Source of the DNA: Agromyces sp. S2-1-8
Lineage (GTDB): Bacteria; Actinomycetota; Actinomycetes; Actinomycetales; Microbacteriaceae
DNA length: 64,000 nt
Reading direction: 5' to 3'
NCBI RefSeq assembly: GCF_021129215.1
Contig: NZ_JAJOLP010000001.1
Span: 930,001 to 994,000 of the forward strand
The notes below the pieces were generated by a model. It saw only the letters and a list, made by a program, of their open reading frames with translations. It had not been told where the DNA came from and did no database searches. The translations under genes were made by a program, and so were the position numbers. Shown here piece by piece: positions 34,840 through 43,971 of this stretch. Within the stretch, counting starts at the first letter, position 1. Every line of letters starts with the position of its first letter.

Positions 34840-35682
34840 TCAGCCGAAGATCATCGGCAGGTCGCCGTCGTCGTCGCCGAGTTCGAGGTCGACGAGCACC
34901 GGGACGTGGTCGCTCGGGGCGTCGCCCTTGCGCTCGTTGCGGTGGATCGACGCGCCGGTCACGGCGTCGGCGAACGCCTTCGAGCCGAGGATGAAGTCGA
35001 TGCGCATGCCCTCGTTGCGCGGGAACCGCAGCTGCTTGTAGTCCCAGTAGGTGAAGAGCCCTTCGGGCACATGCGGCCGCACCACGTCGGAGAGCCCCGC
35101 GCCCTCGAGCGCGAAGAACGCGGCCCGCTCTTCGGGCGACACGTGGGTGGTCTGGCCGACGACGACGGTCGGGTCGCCGTTGTCGACGTCGAACGGCGCC
35201 ACGTTGAAGTCGCCCATGAGCGCGAACGGACGCTCGGGGTGGGCCGTCGTCTCGGCGCGGGTGTACTCGGTGAGCGCGGCGTACCAGTCGAGCTTGTAGG
35301 TGAGGTGCGGGTCGCCGAGCGCGCGGCCGTTCGGCACGTAGAGGCTCCAGAGCCGCACATCGTCGACGGTGGCGCCGATCGCCCGTGCCTCTTTCGGCAG
35401 GTCGGGCCCGTCGTGGCCCTTCAGGAAGCCCGGCATGCCGGGGAACTCGATCTCGACGTCGCGGATCGGCGTGCGACTCGCGATCGCGACCCCGTTCCAC
35501 TGGTTGAGCCCGTGCAGCGCGAGCTCGTAGCCGGCCTGCTCGAACGCCTCGTGCGGGAACTGCTCGGGCTTGCACTTGATCTCCTGCATGGCCAGCACGT
35601 CGACGTCTTCGCGCACCATCCAGTCGACGACACGGCCGACGCGGGTGCGGATCGAGTTGACGTTCCAGGTGGCGATGCGCAT
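34840..35682 (-). CDS. xthA: Exodeoxyribonuclease III
   Basis: 280 residues of the endonuclease/exonuclease/phosphatase fold: MRIATWNVNSIRTRVGRV, DVLAMQEIKCKPEQFP (catalytic Glu), LYVPNGRALGDP, LMGDFNVAPFDVDN (Asp/Asn), and RIDFILGSKAF...SDHVPVLVDLEL (terminal Asp-His). This is the AP endonuclease/3'-5' exonuclease of base-excision repair. It is a single gene, likely housekeeping. Confidence 0.93.
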   Translation of the reverse strand: MRIATWNVNSIRTRVGRVVDWMVREDVDVLAMQEIKCKPEQFPHEAFEQAGYELALHGLNQWNGVAIASRTPIRDVEIEFPGMPGFLKGHDGPDLPKEARAIGATVDDVRLWSLYVPNGRALGDPHLTYKLDWYAALTEYTRAETTAHPERPFALMGDFNVAPFDVDNGDPTVVVGQTTHVSPEERAAFFALEGAGLSDVVRPHVPEGLFTYWDYKQLRFPRNEGMRIDFILGSKAFADAVTGASIHRNERKGDAPSDHVPVLVDLELGDDDGDLPMIFG

Positions 35683-35723
35683 GGGTTCCAGCGTAGGTCA
35701 GGCCGGCGACACCACGAGCCGCG

Positions 35724-36197
35724 TCAGTCGCCGCTGCGCGCGAGCACCGGCACCACGATCCAGACCGCCGCGACGGCGATGAGCGCGACGGCGATCGCGA
35801 TGAAGCCGGCCTCGCGGCTGACCGCGACGTCGAAGATGAGCCCGGCGACGCCGACCGCGAGCAGCGACACGACGCCGAGCAGCACGAACAGGATCCGGTT
35901 TCCCGTGCGCACGAGGCGATCCTTCTGGCGGCGCCCGTAGAGCATGCGGTGCAGGATCACGGGTGCGAGCCCGAGCACCGTGGCGAGGCCGGCGAGCCCG
36001 ACGAGCGTCAGGTAGAGCACGAGCTCGTACTCGTCGAGGTCGGCGAAGCGGGGCTGGAAGGCGGCCGCCAGCAGGAAGCCCGAGATGAGCTGCGTGCCCG
36101 TCAGCACGGAGCGCAGCTCCTGCAGGATGTCCGCCCAGTTGCGGTCGAGGCGCTCGGTCGGCGTCTCGTTCCGCGCGGCGGAGGTGTCGGTGGCCAT
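35724..36197 (-). CDS. DUF6328 family membrane protein
   Basis: 157 residues. The N-terminal [43 protein letters not shown] is the hallmark of DUF6328, followed by four helices ([80 protein letters not shown]). A common actinobacterial membrane protein of unknown role. Confidence 0.85.
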   Translation of the reverse strand: MATDTSAARNETPTERLDRNWADILQELRSVLTGTQLISGFLLAAAFQPRFADLDEYELVLYLTLVGLAGLATVLGLAPVILHRMLYGRRQKDRLVRTGNRILFVLLGVVSLLAVGVAGLIFDVAVSREAGFIAIAVALIAVAAVWIVVPVLARSGD

Positions 36198-36331
36198 ACG
36201 CGATCGTATCGCCGCGGCATCCGGTCGGTTCAGGCCCTTGCCCGCGACCCGCCCGCTATGGCAGGGCCGGTGAACTGCCAGAATGGTTGCGCCGCCACCC
36301 GGCGGCAGCGGAGTCCGATGGGGGAGCGTCC

Positions 36332-37129
36332 ATGGCTGCAGGTTTCAGCGTCGAGGGCGTCGACGGGCTGCCCGAGATCTCGAAGGGCGACGACCTCGCC
36401 GCGCTCATCGCGTCGGCGACCGAGCTCGCCGACGGCGACATCCTCGTCGTGACGTCGAAGATCGTCTCGAAGGCCGAGGGGCGCGTCGTCGAGGCATCCG
36501 ACCGCGAAGCCGCGATCACCGCCGAGACCGTGCGCGTCGTCGCGACGCGCGAGTACGACGGCGGCATCACCCGCATCGTCGAGAACCGGCAGGGCATCGT
36601 GGGTGCCGCCGCCGGGGTCGACGCCTCGAACGCGCCCGACGGCACCGTGCTGCTGCTGCCCGTCGATCCCGACGCCTCCGCACGCGATCTCGCGACCGGC
36701 CTGCGCGCGCTCACCGGGCACCGCGTGGGTGTCATCCTCTCCGACACGCTCGGCCGGCCCTGGCGCGAGGGGCAGACCGACCTCGCGATCGGCGCGGCCG
36801 GCGTGCACGTCTTCGACGACCTGCGGGGCGGCACGGATGCCTCGGGCAAGCCCCTCTCCGTGACGATGCCGTGCGTGGCCGACGAGATCGCCGGCGCCGC
36901 CGAGCTCGTGAAGGGCAAGTCGTCGGGGGTGCCGGTCGCCATCGTCCGAGGGCTCGACCGCTACGTCGGCGACCTCGACCTGCCCGGTGCGCGCTCGATC
37001 CAGCGGCCGAGCGAGCGCGACCTGTTCCGGCAGGGCGCCGACGAGGCGTACGACGAGGGGTACCGGGCCGGGTTCGACGAGGCCCAGGCCGAGGGGTCGC
37101 TCCGCTCCACCTCGGAGGACTTCGGGTAG
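36332..37129 (+). CDS. cofE: Coenzyme F420:L-glutamate ligase, single-domain CofE type
   Basis: 265 residues matching Cof[76 protein letters not shown], and [46 protein letters not shown]. It adds glutamates to F420-0 using GTP. The length equals archaeal CofE; it lacks the C-terminal nitroreductase-like domain of actinobacterial FbiB (about 450 residues), which reduces dehydro-F420-0. The ATG at 36332 follows GGGGGAG. It stands just before gntR. Together with the ABC cassette at 45-48 kb it fits conversion of imported, already reduced F420-0 to F420. Confidence 0.9.
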   Translation: MAAGFSVEGVDGLPEISKGDDLAALIASATELADGDILVVTSKIVSKAEGRVVEASDREAAITAETVRVVATREYDGGITRIVENRQGIVGAAAGVDASNAPDGTVLLLPVDPDASARDLATGLRALTGHRVGVILSDTLGRPWREGQTDLAIGAAGVHVFDDLRGGTDASGKPLSVTMPCVADEIAGAAELVKGKSSGVPVAIVRGLDRYVGDLDLPGARSIQRPSERDLFRQGADEAYDEGYRAGFDEAQAEGSLRSTSEDFG

Positions 37130-37161
37130 GCCGCCGCCCCACCGGCGCACTGGCTTCGGCT

Positions 37162-37173
37162 TTTGGATCCAAA
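37162..37173 (+). promoter_or_regulatory. GntR-type operator before gntR
   Basis: TTTGGATCCAAA, a perfect 12-bp palindrome 41 nt before the gntR start. It carries the TGGATCC/GGATCCA core of the 15-bp dyads at 37999, 48146, 58836 and 59264, but without the central spacer, so it is a variant site. Autoregulation is inferred. Confidence 0.6.
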
Positions 37174-37214
37174 CCCTGTGCCCGCTGCCGGTTCTTCCGA
37201 TACATTCGGTTGCC

Positions 37215-37955
37215 ATGAGCGAACTCACCGCCCCGACGGGCCGGACCCCGGGCTCCGGGCTCGACGCCGACGCCCTGCAGCAGCTCGCCGGCAAGCACCA
37301 GACGGGCTATCGCTCGGTCGGCGTGATGGTCTACGACATCCTGCGCGATGCGATCCTCAACGGCACGCTGCCGCCGGGGCAGAAGCTGCGGCAGGAGACG
37401 CTGGCCGAGTCGATCGGCGTCTCGCGACTGCCGGTGCGCTCGGCGCTCATCCAGCTCGAGGCCGACGGGCTCGTCGAGTTCCACGAGCGGCGGGGCGCCG
37501 TGGTGAAGTCGCTCTCGGCCGACGTCGCGCGCGAGGTGTACGACATCCGTACACTCCTCGAGGTCGAGGCGCTGCGTCGCTCGATGGCCGAGATGACCCC
37601 TGAGCGCCTCGAGCGGCTGCGTGCGCTCGGACGCACCGCCGACGCCGAGGAGGAGGGCGCCGACTTCGTCGACGCGCGCACCGAGTTCTACGCCGAGCTC
37701 TACGACGCCGCCCGCCGGCCCGTGCACTGGGAGATGATCGAGCAGCTGCGCCTCAAGGTCGGCCGGTACGTGCTCGGCTGGCGTCTCGTCGACGGCGCGG
37801 AGCACGGGCACTCGCATGAGGAGCTCATCGCGGCCGTCGAGGGCGGCGACGTCGAGCACGCCGTCGGCGTGCTGCGCTCCCACCTCGAGCACGTGCGCGA
37901 CGCGGTGCTCGAGCTGCTCGACCGCGAATCGGCCCCGGTGCCCGCGCGCCGCTGA
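37215..37955 (+). CDS. GntR family regulator, FadR/FCD subfamily
   Basis: 246 residues. The winged helix is VYDILRDAILNGTLPPGQKLRQETLAESIGVSRLPVRSALIQLEADGLVEFHERRGAVV. The all-helical FCD ligand domain (~105-235) begins REVYDIRTLLEVEALR and ends HSHEELIAAVEGGDVEHAVGVLRSHLEHV. FCD regulators bind carboxylates or related metabolites and release DNA. Four near-identical dyads plus one variant lie before this gene, the LLM-cofC-fgd operon, the divergent F420-0 transporter/hydrolase operons, the NMT1-type binding protein and the dioxygenase operon. It is therefore the best candidate for local master regulator. Confidence 0.9.
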   Translation: MSELTAPTGRTPGSGLDADALQQLAGKHQTGYRSVGVMVYDILRDAILNGTLPPGQKLRQETLAESIGVSRLPVRSALIQLEADGLVEFHERRGAVVKSLSADVAREVYDIRTLLEVEALRRSMAEMTPERLERLRALGRTADAEEEGADFVDARTEFYAELYDAARRPVHWEMIEQLRLKVGRYVLGWRLVDGAEHGHSHEELIAAVEGGDVEHAVGVLRSHLEHVRDAVLELLDRESAPVPARR

Positions 37956-37998
37956 CGCGGACGGCGCGAGTGCGAGGCATCCGCGTGCTCTTGCTTTT

Positions 37999-38013
37999 TG
38001 GATCCAGTATCCG
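37999..38013 (+). promoter_or_regulatory. GntR operator before the LLM-cofC-fgd operon
   Basis: TGGATCC-A-GTATCCG within TTTGGATCCAGTATCCGAAA (37997-38016), 82 nt before the GTG of the LLM gene and 43 nt after the gntR stop codon. Same arm length and spacing as the sites at 48146, 58836 and 59264. Confidence 0.7.
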
Positions 38014-38095
38014 AAACAATGATTCACGACGCACACGAGGAAATGCCACGGCGTGACGCCGCCCGGTCGACCCGCGAGAGGATGGAGGAGTGTCA

Positions 38096-39088
38096 GTGCA
38101 CATCGGCTACGCCGCCATGCTCGAGCAGTTCCCTCCCGCTGAGGCGGTCGCGCTCGCCGCGCTCGCCGAGCAGCACGGGTTCACCGGGGTCATGGCGACC
38201 GACCACTTCCAGCCCTGGACGCCTCGCCTGGGGCAGGCCTCGCACGTCTGGAGCGTGCTCGGCGCGCTCGGCGAACGCACCCGCGGCGACTTCGGTCCGG
38301 GTGTGACGACGCCGACCTTCCGCACCCACCCCGCGGTCGTCGCCCAGGCCAGCGCGACGCTCGCCTCGATGTACCCCGGCCGGCACTGGCTCGGCATCGG
38401 CTCGGGCGAGGCGCTCAACGAGCACGTCGTCGGCCAGTACTGGCCCGAGGCGCCCGACCGCATCAACCGCATGTTCGAGGCCGTCGAGCTCATCAGGAAG
38501 CTGTTCACCGCCTCGATCGCCGGCCGCGACGTGCGCCACGCCGGCCCGAGCTTCAAGCTCGAGACGACCCGGCTCTGGACGATGCCGCCGGTCGCCCCCG
38601 AGATCTACGTCGCGACCGCCGGGCCCGTCACCGCGCGCCGTGCCGGCCGCGTCGCCGACGGGCTCATCACGACGACCGGGCCGATGGACCGGCTCGAGGC
38701 GCTGCTCGCGCGCTTCGCCGACGGTGCGCGCGACGGCGGCCGCGACGTGCGGCGCATGCCGAAGATCCTGCAGCTGCACCTGTCGTGGGCCTCGACCGAT
38801 GGCGACGCGATGCGCAACGCGCTCACCGAATGGCCGATCGCGGGCATGCGGTTCGGGCGCAGCGACATCCGTTCGCCGTTCGAGTTCGAGCAGCTCGCGC
38901 GCACGGTGCGCCCCGAGGACTTCGAGGGCCGTATGGTCGTGTCGGCCGACCCCGACCGGCACCGGGCCGAGATCCAGCGGTACCTCGACCTCGGCTTCGA
39001 TCGCATCTACCTGCACAACGTCGGGCGCAACCAGGCCGAATGGCTCGAGGTCTTCGGCCGCGAGGTGCTTCCGGGGCTGCGCGCATGA
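38096..39088 (+). CDS. F420-dependent LLM-class oxidoreductase (G6PDH-like branch)
   Basis: 330 residues, luciferase-like TIM barrel. [36 protein letters not shown] and [12 protein letters not shown] match the F420-binding branch related to FGD (TIGR03557-like), so it probably uses F420/F420H2. The C-terminus [32 protein letters not shown] is typical of the group. I start at GTG 38096 because GGAGGA lies 6 nt upstream; the GTG at 38090 touches the Shine-Dalgarno. The 4-nt overlap with cofC and the operator at 37999 put it in a regulated F420 operon. It may catalyse the F420-linked redox step on the cluster's unknown substrate. Confidence 0.85.
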   Translation: MHIGYAAMLEQFPPAEAVALAALAEQHGFTGVMATDHFQPWTPRLGQASHVWSVLGALGERTRGDFGPGVTTPTFRTHPAVVAQASATLASMYPGRHWLGIGSGEALNEHVVGQYWPEAPDRINRMFEAVELIRKLFTASIAGRDVRHAGPSFKLETTRLWTMPPVAPEIYVATAGPVTARRAGRVADGLITTTGPMDRLEALLARFADGARDGGRDVRRMPKILQLHLSWASTDGDAMRNALTEWPIAGMRFGRSDIRSPFEFEQLARTVRPEDFEGRMVVSADPDRHRAEIQRYLDLGFDRIYLHNVGRNQAEWLEVFGREVLPGLRA

Positions 39089-39909
39089 GCGGCGCCGGCA
39101 TGGATGCCTCGGCCGAGTCGCTCCCGTCGGCCGGGCCGACCGCGCAGGCGCGATCGGCCGACTGGACCGTCGTCGTCCCCGTCAAGGCGTTCGCCGCGGC
39201 GAAGACCCGGCTCGGGCCCGTCGTACCCGCCGAGGCGCGTGCCGCCCTCGCCAGGGCGTTCGCGCTCGACACGATCGCGGCGGCACGCGCCGCTCGCAAC
39301 GTCGGTCGCATCGTCGTCGTCACCGGCGAGGTCGACCTCGGGTCGCCGCTGCCCGAGGGCGTCGAACTCGTGCGCGAACCGCAATCGGCACCGGCCGAAG
39401 GCCACGCCCCACCGGACGGCGCCCAGGCGGGCTCGCCCGCCCGCCCCGCCCCGACCGGGCTGACCGCCGCGATCGACGCGGGGGTCGACCACGCCCGCAC
39501 CCACGGGCTCGCACCGGTCGCGGTGCTGCTCGGCGACCTGCCCTCCCTCCGCACGAGCGAGCTCGAGTTCGCGCTCGAGGCCGCCGCCAGGCATCCACTC
39601 GCCTTCGTCGCCGACGCCGACGGAACCGGCACGACCCTCGCGACCGCCGCGGAGGGCGTGCCCATGCGCCCCGCGTTCGGCGAGCAGTCGGCGGCACGGC
39701 ATCGCGAGGCCGGCTTCGCCGACCTCGCGGGCAGCGCCCCCTTCGCGAGCCTCCGCCGCGACGTCGACACCGTCGAGGCGCTCGAGCGCGCCCTGCAGCT
39801 CGGCGTCGGCGGGCGCACGGCCGAAGCGGTCGCCGCGCTCGCCGAGGGATCGCTGCCGCACACCGGGTTTCGACCGGCTCAACCAGCAGAAAGAAGGAGC
39901 ACGACATGA
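39085..39909 (+). CDS. cofC: CofC/FbiD-type guanylyltransferase of F420 biosynthesis
   Basis: 274 residues, nucleotidyltransferase fold. [19 protein letters not shown] is the N-terminal signature, with [39 protein letters not shown] and LRRDVDT as the remaining CofC blocks. It transfers GMP to 2-phospholactate or phosphoenolpyruvate to form the F420 side-chain donor. An Ala/Pro/Gly-rich insert ([20 protein letters not shown]) sits near residues 102-121. The last residues are encoded by a REP-like half element (GGTTTCGACCGGCTCAACC, about 39867). The gene overlaps both F420 oxidoreductase genes by 4 nt. No fbiA or fbiC is in the window. Confidence 0.88.
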   Translation: MSGAGMDASAESLPSAGPTAQARSADWTVVVPVKAFAAAKTRLGPVVPAEARAALARAFALDTIAAARAARNVGRIVVVTGEVDLGSPLPEGVELVREPQSAPAEGHAPPDGAQAGSPARPAPTGLTAAIDAGVDHARTHGLAPVAVLLGDLPSLRTSELEFALEAAARHPLAFVADADGTGTTLATAAEGVPMRPAFGEQSAARHREAGFADLAGSAPFASLRRDVDTVEALERALQLGVGGRTAEAVAALAEGSLPHTGFRPAQPAERRSTT

Positions 39910-40934
39910 CCCTCACCCTCGGATACAAGGCCAGCGCCGAGCAGTTCGACCCGCGCGAGCTCGTCGAGATCGCCGTCGCCGCCGAAGGGCACGGCATGGA
40001 GTCGGTGTTCACGAGCGACCACTTCCAGCCGTGGCGCCACACCGGCGGGCACGCGCCGTTCTCGCTCGCGTGGATGGCCGCGGTCGGCGAGCGCACCTCG
40101 ACCGTGAAGATCGGCACGAGCGTGATGACGCCGACGTTCCGCTACAACCCGGCGGTGCTCGCCCAGGCGTTCGCGTCGCTCGGCGTGCTCTACCCCGACC
40201 GCATCATCGCGGGCTTCGGCTCGGGCGAGGCGCTCAACGAGATCGCGACCGGCTTCCGCGGCGCGGGCGAGCAGGACTGGCCCGAGTTCCGCGAGCGCTA
40301 CGCCCGGCTCCGCGAGTCGGTGCGCCTCATGCGCGCGCTCTGGAAGGACGAGGGGCAGGTCAGCTTCGAGGGCGAGTACTACTCGACGCACGACGCCTCC
40401 ATCTACGACCGGCCGGATGTCGCGGTGCCGGTGTACATCGCGGCAGGCGGACCGCAGGTCGCGAAGTACGCCGGGCGTGCCGGCGACGGCTTCATCTGCA
40501 CGTCGGGCAAGGGCGCCGAGCTCTACGTCGACCAGCTCATGCCGGCGGTTCGCGAGGGCCTCGCGGCGCGCGACGACGGTCGCACCTTCGACGAGTACGA
40601 CCGCATGATCGAGATCAAGCTCTCGTACGAGGAGGACCTCGACACCGCGCTCGACAACACCCGGTTCTGGTCGCCGCTGTCGCTCTCGAAGGAGCAGAAG
40701 CACGACATCACCGACCCGGTCGAGATGGAGCGCGCCGCCGATGCGCTGCCGATCGACGTGATCGCCAAGCGCTGGATCGTGGGCACCGACCCCGACCGGG
40801 TGACCGAGCAGATCGGGCAGTACATCGACTGGGGCTTCAACCACCTCGTGTTCCACGCGCCCGGGCACGACCAGCGCCGCTTCCTCGAGCTGTTCGAGCG
40901 CGACCTGGCGCCGCGGCTGCGGGCGCGCGGCTGA
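39906..40934 (+). CDS. fgd: F420-dependent glucose-6-phosphate dehydrogenase
   Basis: 342 residues closely resembling mycobacterial Fgd1 over the full length ([102 protein letters not shown]). The F420/catalytic residues are present: His39, Trp43, Glu108. So are the glucose-6-phosphate contacts Lys202, Lys265 and Arg289, equivalent to Fgd1 Lys198, Lys259 and Arg283. It oxidises glucose-6-phosphate and recycles F420 to F420H2, supplying reductant for the F420-dependent enzymes here. AAGGAG lies 6 nt upstream of the ATG. Confidence 0.94.
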   Translation: MTLTLGYKASAEQFDPRELVEIAVAAEGHGMESVFTSDHFQPWRHTGGHAPFSLAWMAAVGERTSTVKIGTSVMTPTFRYNPAVLAQAFASLGVLYPDRIIAGFGSGEALNEIATGFRGAGEQDWPEFRERYARLRESVRLMRALWKDEGQVSFEGEYYSTHDASIYDRPDVAVPVYIAAGGPQVAKYAGRAGDGFICTSGKGAELYVDQLMPAVREGLAARDDGRTFDEYDRMIEIKLSYEEDLDTALDNTRFWSPLSLSKEQKHDITDPVEMERAADALPIDVIAKRWIVGTDPDRVTEQIGQYIDWGFNHLVFHAPGHDQRRFLELFERDLAPRLRARG

Positions 40935-40968
40935 GGCGGGCTGCGCGGGCCCGCCCGCCGGTCGACAC

Positions 40969-41025
40969 GTCGGAGGATTCGCTCGTTCAGCGCTGAGTTG
41001 AGCGGCTCGCGGCAGATTCTCCGAC
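40969..41025. terminator. Long imperfect hairpin after fgd
   Basis: Outer arms GTCGGAG (40969-40975) and CTCCGAC (41019-41025) enclose an inner stem CGCTC/GAGCG around TTCAGCGCTGAGTT. It lies between the converging fgd and 41044-41526 genes and probably serves both as a terminator. The complement contains AGAATCTGCCGCGAG, similar to the loop of the hairpin at 27322-27360. Confidence 0.55.
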
Positions 41026-41043
41026 ATTTCGGCCGGGGCGAGC

Positions 41044-41526
41044 TCAGCTGATCGGCAGACGCTTCGGCGTGAAGGTGGGCTCAGTCGGCTGGGCGCCGCG
41101 CCGGGGCAGCCTGGCGGCGGAGTTGAGATAGAGGAACGCGAGCACGCCGAACTCGACCAGGCTGAAGACGCTGACGACCAGGGCGGTCCTGGGGGCGGTC
41201 GGGCCTGAGAGTTCGAACACGAGACCCAGCAGGGAGGAGACGGTGACCACGGCGAACAACACGCCGAGGTTTCGCGAGAGTGTCCGTCGCGCGGTCATTT
41301 GCCACCACGGTCGAGGGGGCGCGATGGGCTCGCCGCGGCCACGGAAGATGCGGGCGCCGTAGAGCACGGCGACGATCGTCCAGACGGTACTGACCGTCAT
41401 GAACCAGGCATCGCTCATTCCGATCGCTGTCGCGGCCGGTGCCGGAATCGGCAGCAGGTACGCGGCGACGACATACACGAGCTTCCAGCCCCAGTGGGTG
41501 ATCCTGAGATCGAGGATTCGGCGCAA
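41044..41526 (-). CDS. Four-helix membrane protein, unknown
   Basis: 160 residues from TTG 41526, preceded by AGGGAG at about 5 nt; the upstream frame (to 41613) has no coding character. Four helices are predicted: WKLVYVVAAYLLPIPAP, AWFMTVSTVWTIVAVLYGARIF, LGVLFAVVTVSSLLGLVFEL, ALVVSVFSLVEFGVLAFLYLN. No family was recognised. It is divergent from the DUF2510 pseudogene. Confidence 0.6.
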   Translation of the reverse strand: MRRILDLRITHWGWKLVYVVAAYLLPIPAPAATAIGMSDAWFMTVSTVWTIVAVLYGARIFRGRGEPIAPPRPWWQMTARRTLSRNLGVLFAVVTVSSLLGLVFELSGPTAPRTALVVSVFSLVEFGVLAFLYLNSAARLPRRGAQPTEPTFTPKRLPIS

Positions 41527-41597
41527 CGGTGCTCCCTGCAGTGCGGTGGAGCAACGATAGCGTGCCTTCGGCTGAACGACGTGCAGGAATCCCTCGC

Positions 41598-41999
41598 ATG
41601 AGCAGCCACCCACCGCCGCCCTACTCCGTTCAGCCGGGTTGGTAGGCGGACCCCATCGCGGGCGACATGCTGCGTTGGTGGGGTGGGTCGGAGTGGTCGG
41701 AAACCGAGTTCAAGCTCGCTCGCCCGGTGATCCCGGCCCTGACGACACAAGTTCGACGGGATCTCCGGCTCGGCCCATTCGGCCGGATCGGTTCGCTGTT
41801 CAACATTGCCATGTGCGGAGTGCTCGTCGTCGGCGGACTCGTGAACGCCCTGACGGCGCACCCGTTCGGATGGGGTCTGATGGCCGCCGGGATCGGGCTC
41901 GAGCTCGTCTTCATCGCCGTGGCGATCGTGGTTCGTCGGGTCACGTGCCTTAGCGCCTCACGAGGGCGATCTGGGGTCGACGAGTCCGAGCGGCGCTGA
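41598..41999 (+). pseudogene. DUF2510 domain membrane protein interrupted by an amber codon
   Basis: From ATG 41598 the frame reads MSSHPPPPYSVQPGW, then TAG at 41643-41645, then ADPIAGDMLRWWGGSEWSETEF in the same frame, then a linker, two helices (FNIAMCGVLVVGGLVNAL; GLMAAGIGLELVFIAVAIVV) and a basic tail. This is the DUF2510 layout PxGWYxDPxGxxxLRWWDGxxWT with the conserved Tyr codon (TAC/TAT) changed to TAG. Everything else is intact, so the event is recent, or the protein restarts at ATG 41667. A sequencing error is the other explanation. Confidence 0.75.
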
Positions 42000-42044
42000 A
42001 TCAGCACGAACCGCAGCGATGAGTCCGCTGACGAGCCCCCGCGC

Positions 42045-43880
42045 TCACCCCGCCGGCTCGACCACCAGCCCCGTGCCGCCGCCGCGGCGCACGGGTTCGG
42101 CTGCCGCCGTCATGAGCCCGTCGGCGTCGACCTCGATCGCCGCGACGGCGCCGATCTCGGCCGAGGTCGAGAACGTGTGCCCGTACTCGGCGAGCGCCGC
42201 CTCGTAGGCCGCCCGGAACGCCGGCTCCGCCGCGACCGCCGCGGTGTTGCGCTGCGAGGCGCGCGGGGCTGCGACCGCCTCGGGCAGGGTCATGCCGAGG
42301 TCGATGCGGTTCACGAGCACCTGCGCGACGGTCGTGATGATCGTCGACCCGCCGGGCGAACCGACGACGTAGCGCACCTCCCCGCCGTCGAGCACGATCG
42401 TCGGCGACATCGACGAACGCGGGCGCTTGCCCGGTTCGACGATGTTCGGGTCGGCCGGACTCGGCACGAAGCTGAAGTCGGTGAGCTCGTTGTTGAGCAG
42501 GAACCCGCGCCCGGGCACCGTCATGCCCGAGCCACCGGTCTGCTCGATCGTGAGCGTGTACGCCACCGCGTTGCCCCACTGGTCGACGACCGAGAGGTGC
42601 GTGGTCGAGATGTTCTCGGTGTCGAGCGGCTCGTCGAGCGCGGCCGTCGCGCAACCGGCCGCATCGAGCGGTGCAGGGGGAACGGGCTTCACCGACGCGG
42701 CATCCGGGTCGATCACGCAGGCCCGCGCGTCGGCGAACGACTGGTTCAGCAGCGTCTCGGTCGGCACGTCGACGAAGGCGGTGTCGCCGACGTAGGCGTT
42801 GCGGTCGGCGAAGGCGTGCGCCGTGGCCTCGAGGTACAGGTGCAGCGCCTGCACGGGGTCGGCGCCCGCGAGATCGAAGTTCTCGAGGATGTTCAGCGAC
42901 TCGCCGACGGTCGTGCCGCCCGACGACGAGGGGGCCATGCCGTAGACGTCGAGACCCCGGTACTCGACGTGCGTCGGCGCCTGCTCGAGCACCTCGTACT
43001 CGGCGAGGTCATCGGCGGTCAGATATCCCGGGTAGACCGGCAGGGTCGCATCGGGGGTGGTGGTCGGCGCCTGCGCGACGGCGGCCATCTCGTCGGCGAG
43101 TGCACCCTCGTAGAACACGTCGGTACCGCCGAGCGCGATCTGGCGCATGGTGCGTGCGAGGTCGAGGTTCTTGAAGACGCTGCCGACCTTCGGTGCGTCG
43201 CCACCCGGCAGGAAGAGCTCGGCCGTGGCGGGGAAGGCCGCGAACCTCGCCTGGTTGGCGAGCGTCTGGTCGCGGAACGTCTGGTCGACGACGAACCCCT
43301 TCGTCGCGAGCAGGATGGCCGGCTGGAGTGCGTCGCGCAGCGAAGTCGTGCCGAACTCGTCGAGCGCGGCCTCCCAGGTCGCGAGGGTGCCCGGCGTCCC
43401 GACGGAGAGCCCCGAAGAGACCGCGTCGGCGAACGCGTAGGGCGCGCCCGTCACCGGGTCGATGAAGGCGTCGCTCGGCATCGCGGCGGGTGCGGTCTCG
43501 CGACCGTCGATCGTCGACACCTCGCCGGTCTCGGCGTCGAAGTAGACGAGGTACCCGCCGCCGCCGATGCCGGCGCTGTACGGCTCGGTCACCCCGAGCG
43601 CGGCAGCGGTGGCCACTGCCGCGTCGACCGCGTTGCCTCCGTCGCGCAGCACCTCGAGGCCGACGGCGCTCGCCGAGGCATCCACCGACGAGACCGCACC
43701 GCCGAACCCGGTCGAGGTCGCCGGGGCCGGTGGTGCCGGCCGCCCGGTTACGGCGGTCCCCGCTGCGGCGGTGTCGGCCGTCGCAGCGGTCGGTGCGGCG
43801 AACGCCGCGAGCGAGAGCGCCGCGGCGATGGCGATGATGCTGCGGCCGGCCGCGAAGCGGCCGCGATCGACGTTGACCAT
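42045..43880 (-). CDS. ggt: Gamma-glutamyltransferase, secreted
   Basis: 611 residues. Signal peptide ~1-36 (FAAGRSIIAIAAALSLAAFAAPTAATAD). The large-subunit features GGNAVDAAVATAAALGVTEPYSAGIGGGGYLVYFD and DGRETAPAAM are present. The autoprocessing Thr lies in ENISTTHLSVVDQWGNAVAYT, with the oxyanion GSPGGSTI and RPRSSMSP for the gamma-glutamyl carboxylate. It cleaves glutathione and other gamma-glutamyl amides outside the membrane. Single gene; start at ATG 43880. It is unlikely to belong to the F420 pathway, though F420's own tail is gamma-linked glutamate; that link is only a speculation. Confidence 0.92.
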   Translation of the reverse strand: MVNVDRGRFAAGRSIIAIAAALSLAAFAAPTAATADTAAAGTAVTGRPAPPAPATSTGFGGAVSSVDASASAVGLEVLRDGGNAVDAAVATAAALGVTEPYSAGIGGGGYLVYFDAETGEVSTIDGRETAPAAMPSDAFIDPVTGAPYAFADAVSSGLSVGTPGTLATWEAALDEFGTTSLRDALQPAILLATKGFVVDQTFRDQTLANQARFAAFPATAELFLPGGDAPKVGSVFKNLDLARTMRQIALGGTDVFYEGALADEMAAVAQAPTTTPDATLPVYPGYLTADDLAEYEVLEQAPTHVEYRGLDVYGMAPSSSGGTTVGESLNILENFDLAGADPVQALHLYLEATAHAFADRNAYVGDTAFVDVPTETLLNQSFADARACVIDPDAASVKPVPPAPLDAAGCATAALDEPLDTENISTTHLSVVDQWGNAVAYTLTIEQTGGSGMTVPGRGFLLNNELTDFSFVPSPADPNIVEPGKRPRSSMSPTIVLDGGEVRYVVGSPGGSTIITTVAQVLVNRIDLGMTLPEAVAAPRASQRNTAAVAAEPAFRAAYEAALAEYGHTFSTSAEIGAVAAIEVDADGLMTAAAEPVRRGGGTGLVVEPAG

Positions 43881-43971
43881 GGGGACCCCCCGAAGTGGTG
43901 ACATCTGCGCGTTCGCCCTCACGCTAGACCCGGGGCGCGGGGGCGGCAAGCCCCTTTGTGCCTTCGCGGGG

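Noticed and set aside
42045..43880. Gamma-glutamyltransferase as an F420 tail-trimming enzyme
   Set aside because: It is a secreted standard Ggt with its own transcription unit and no GntR-type site; the link to polyglutamyl F420 is only suggestive.
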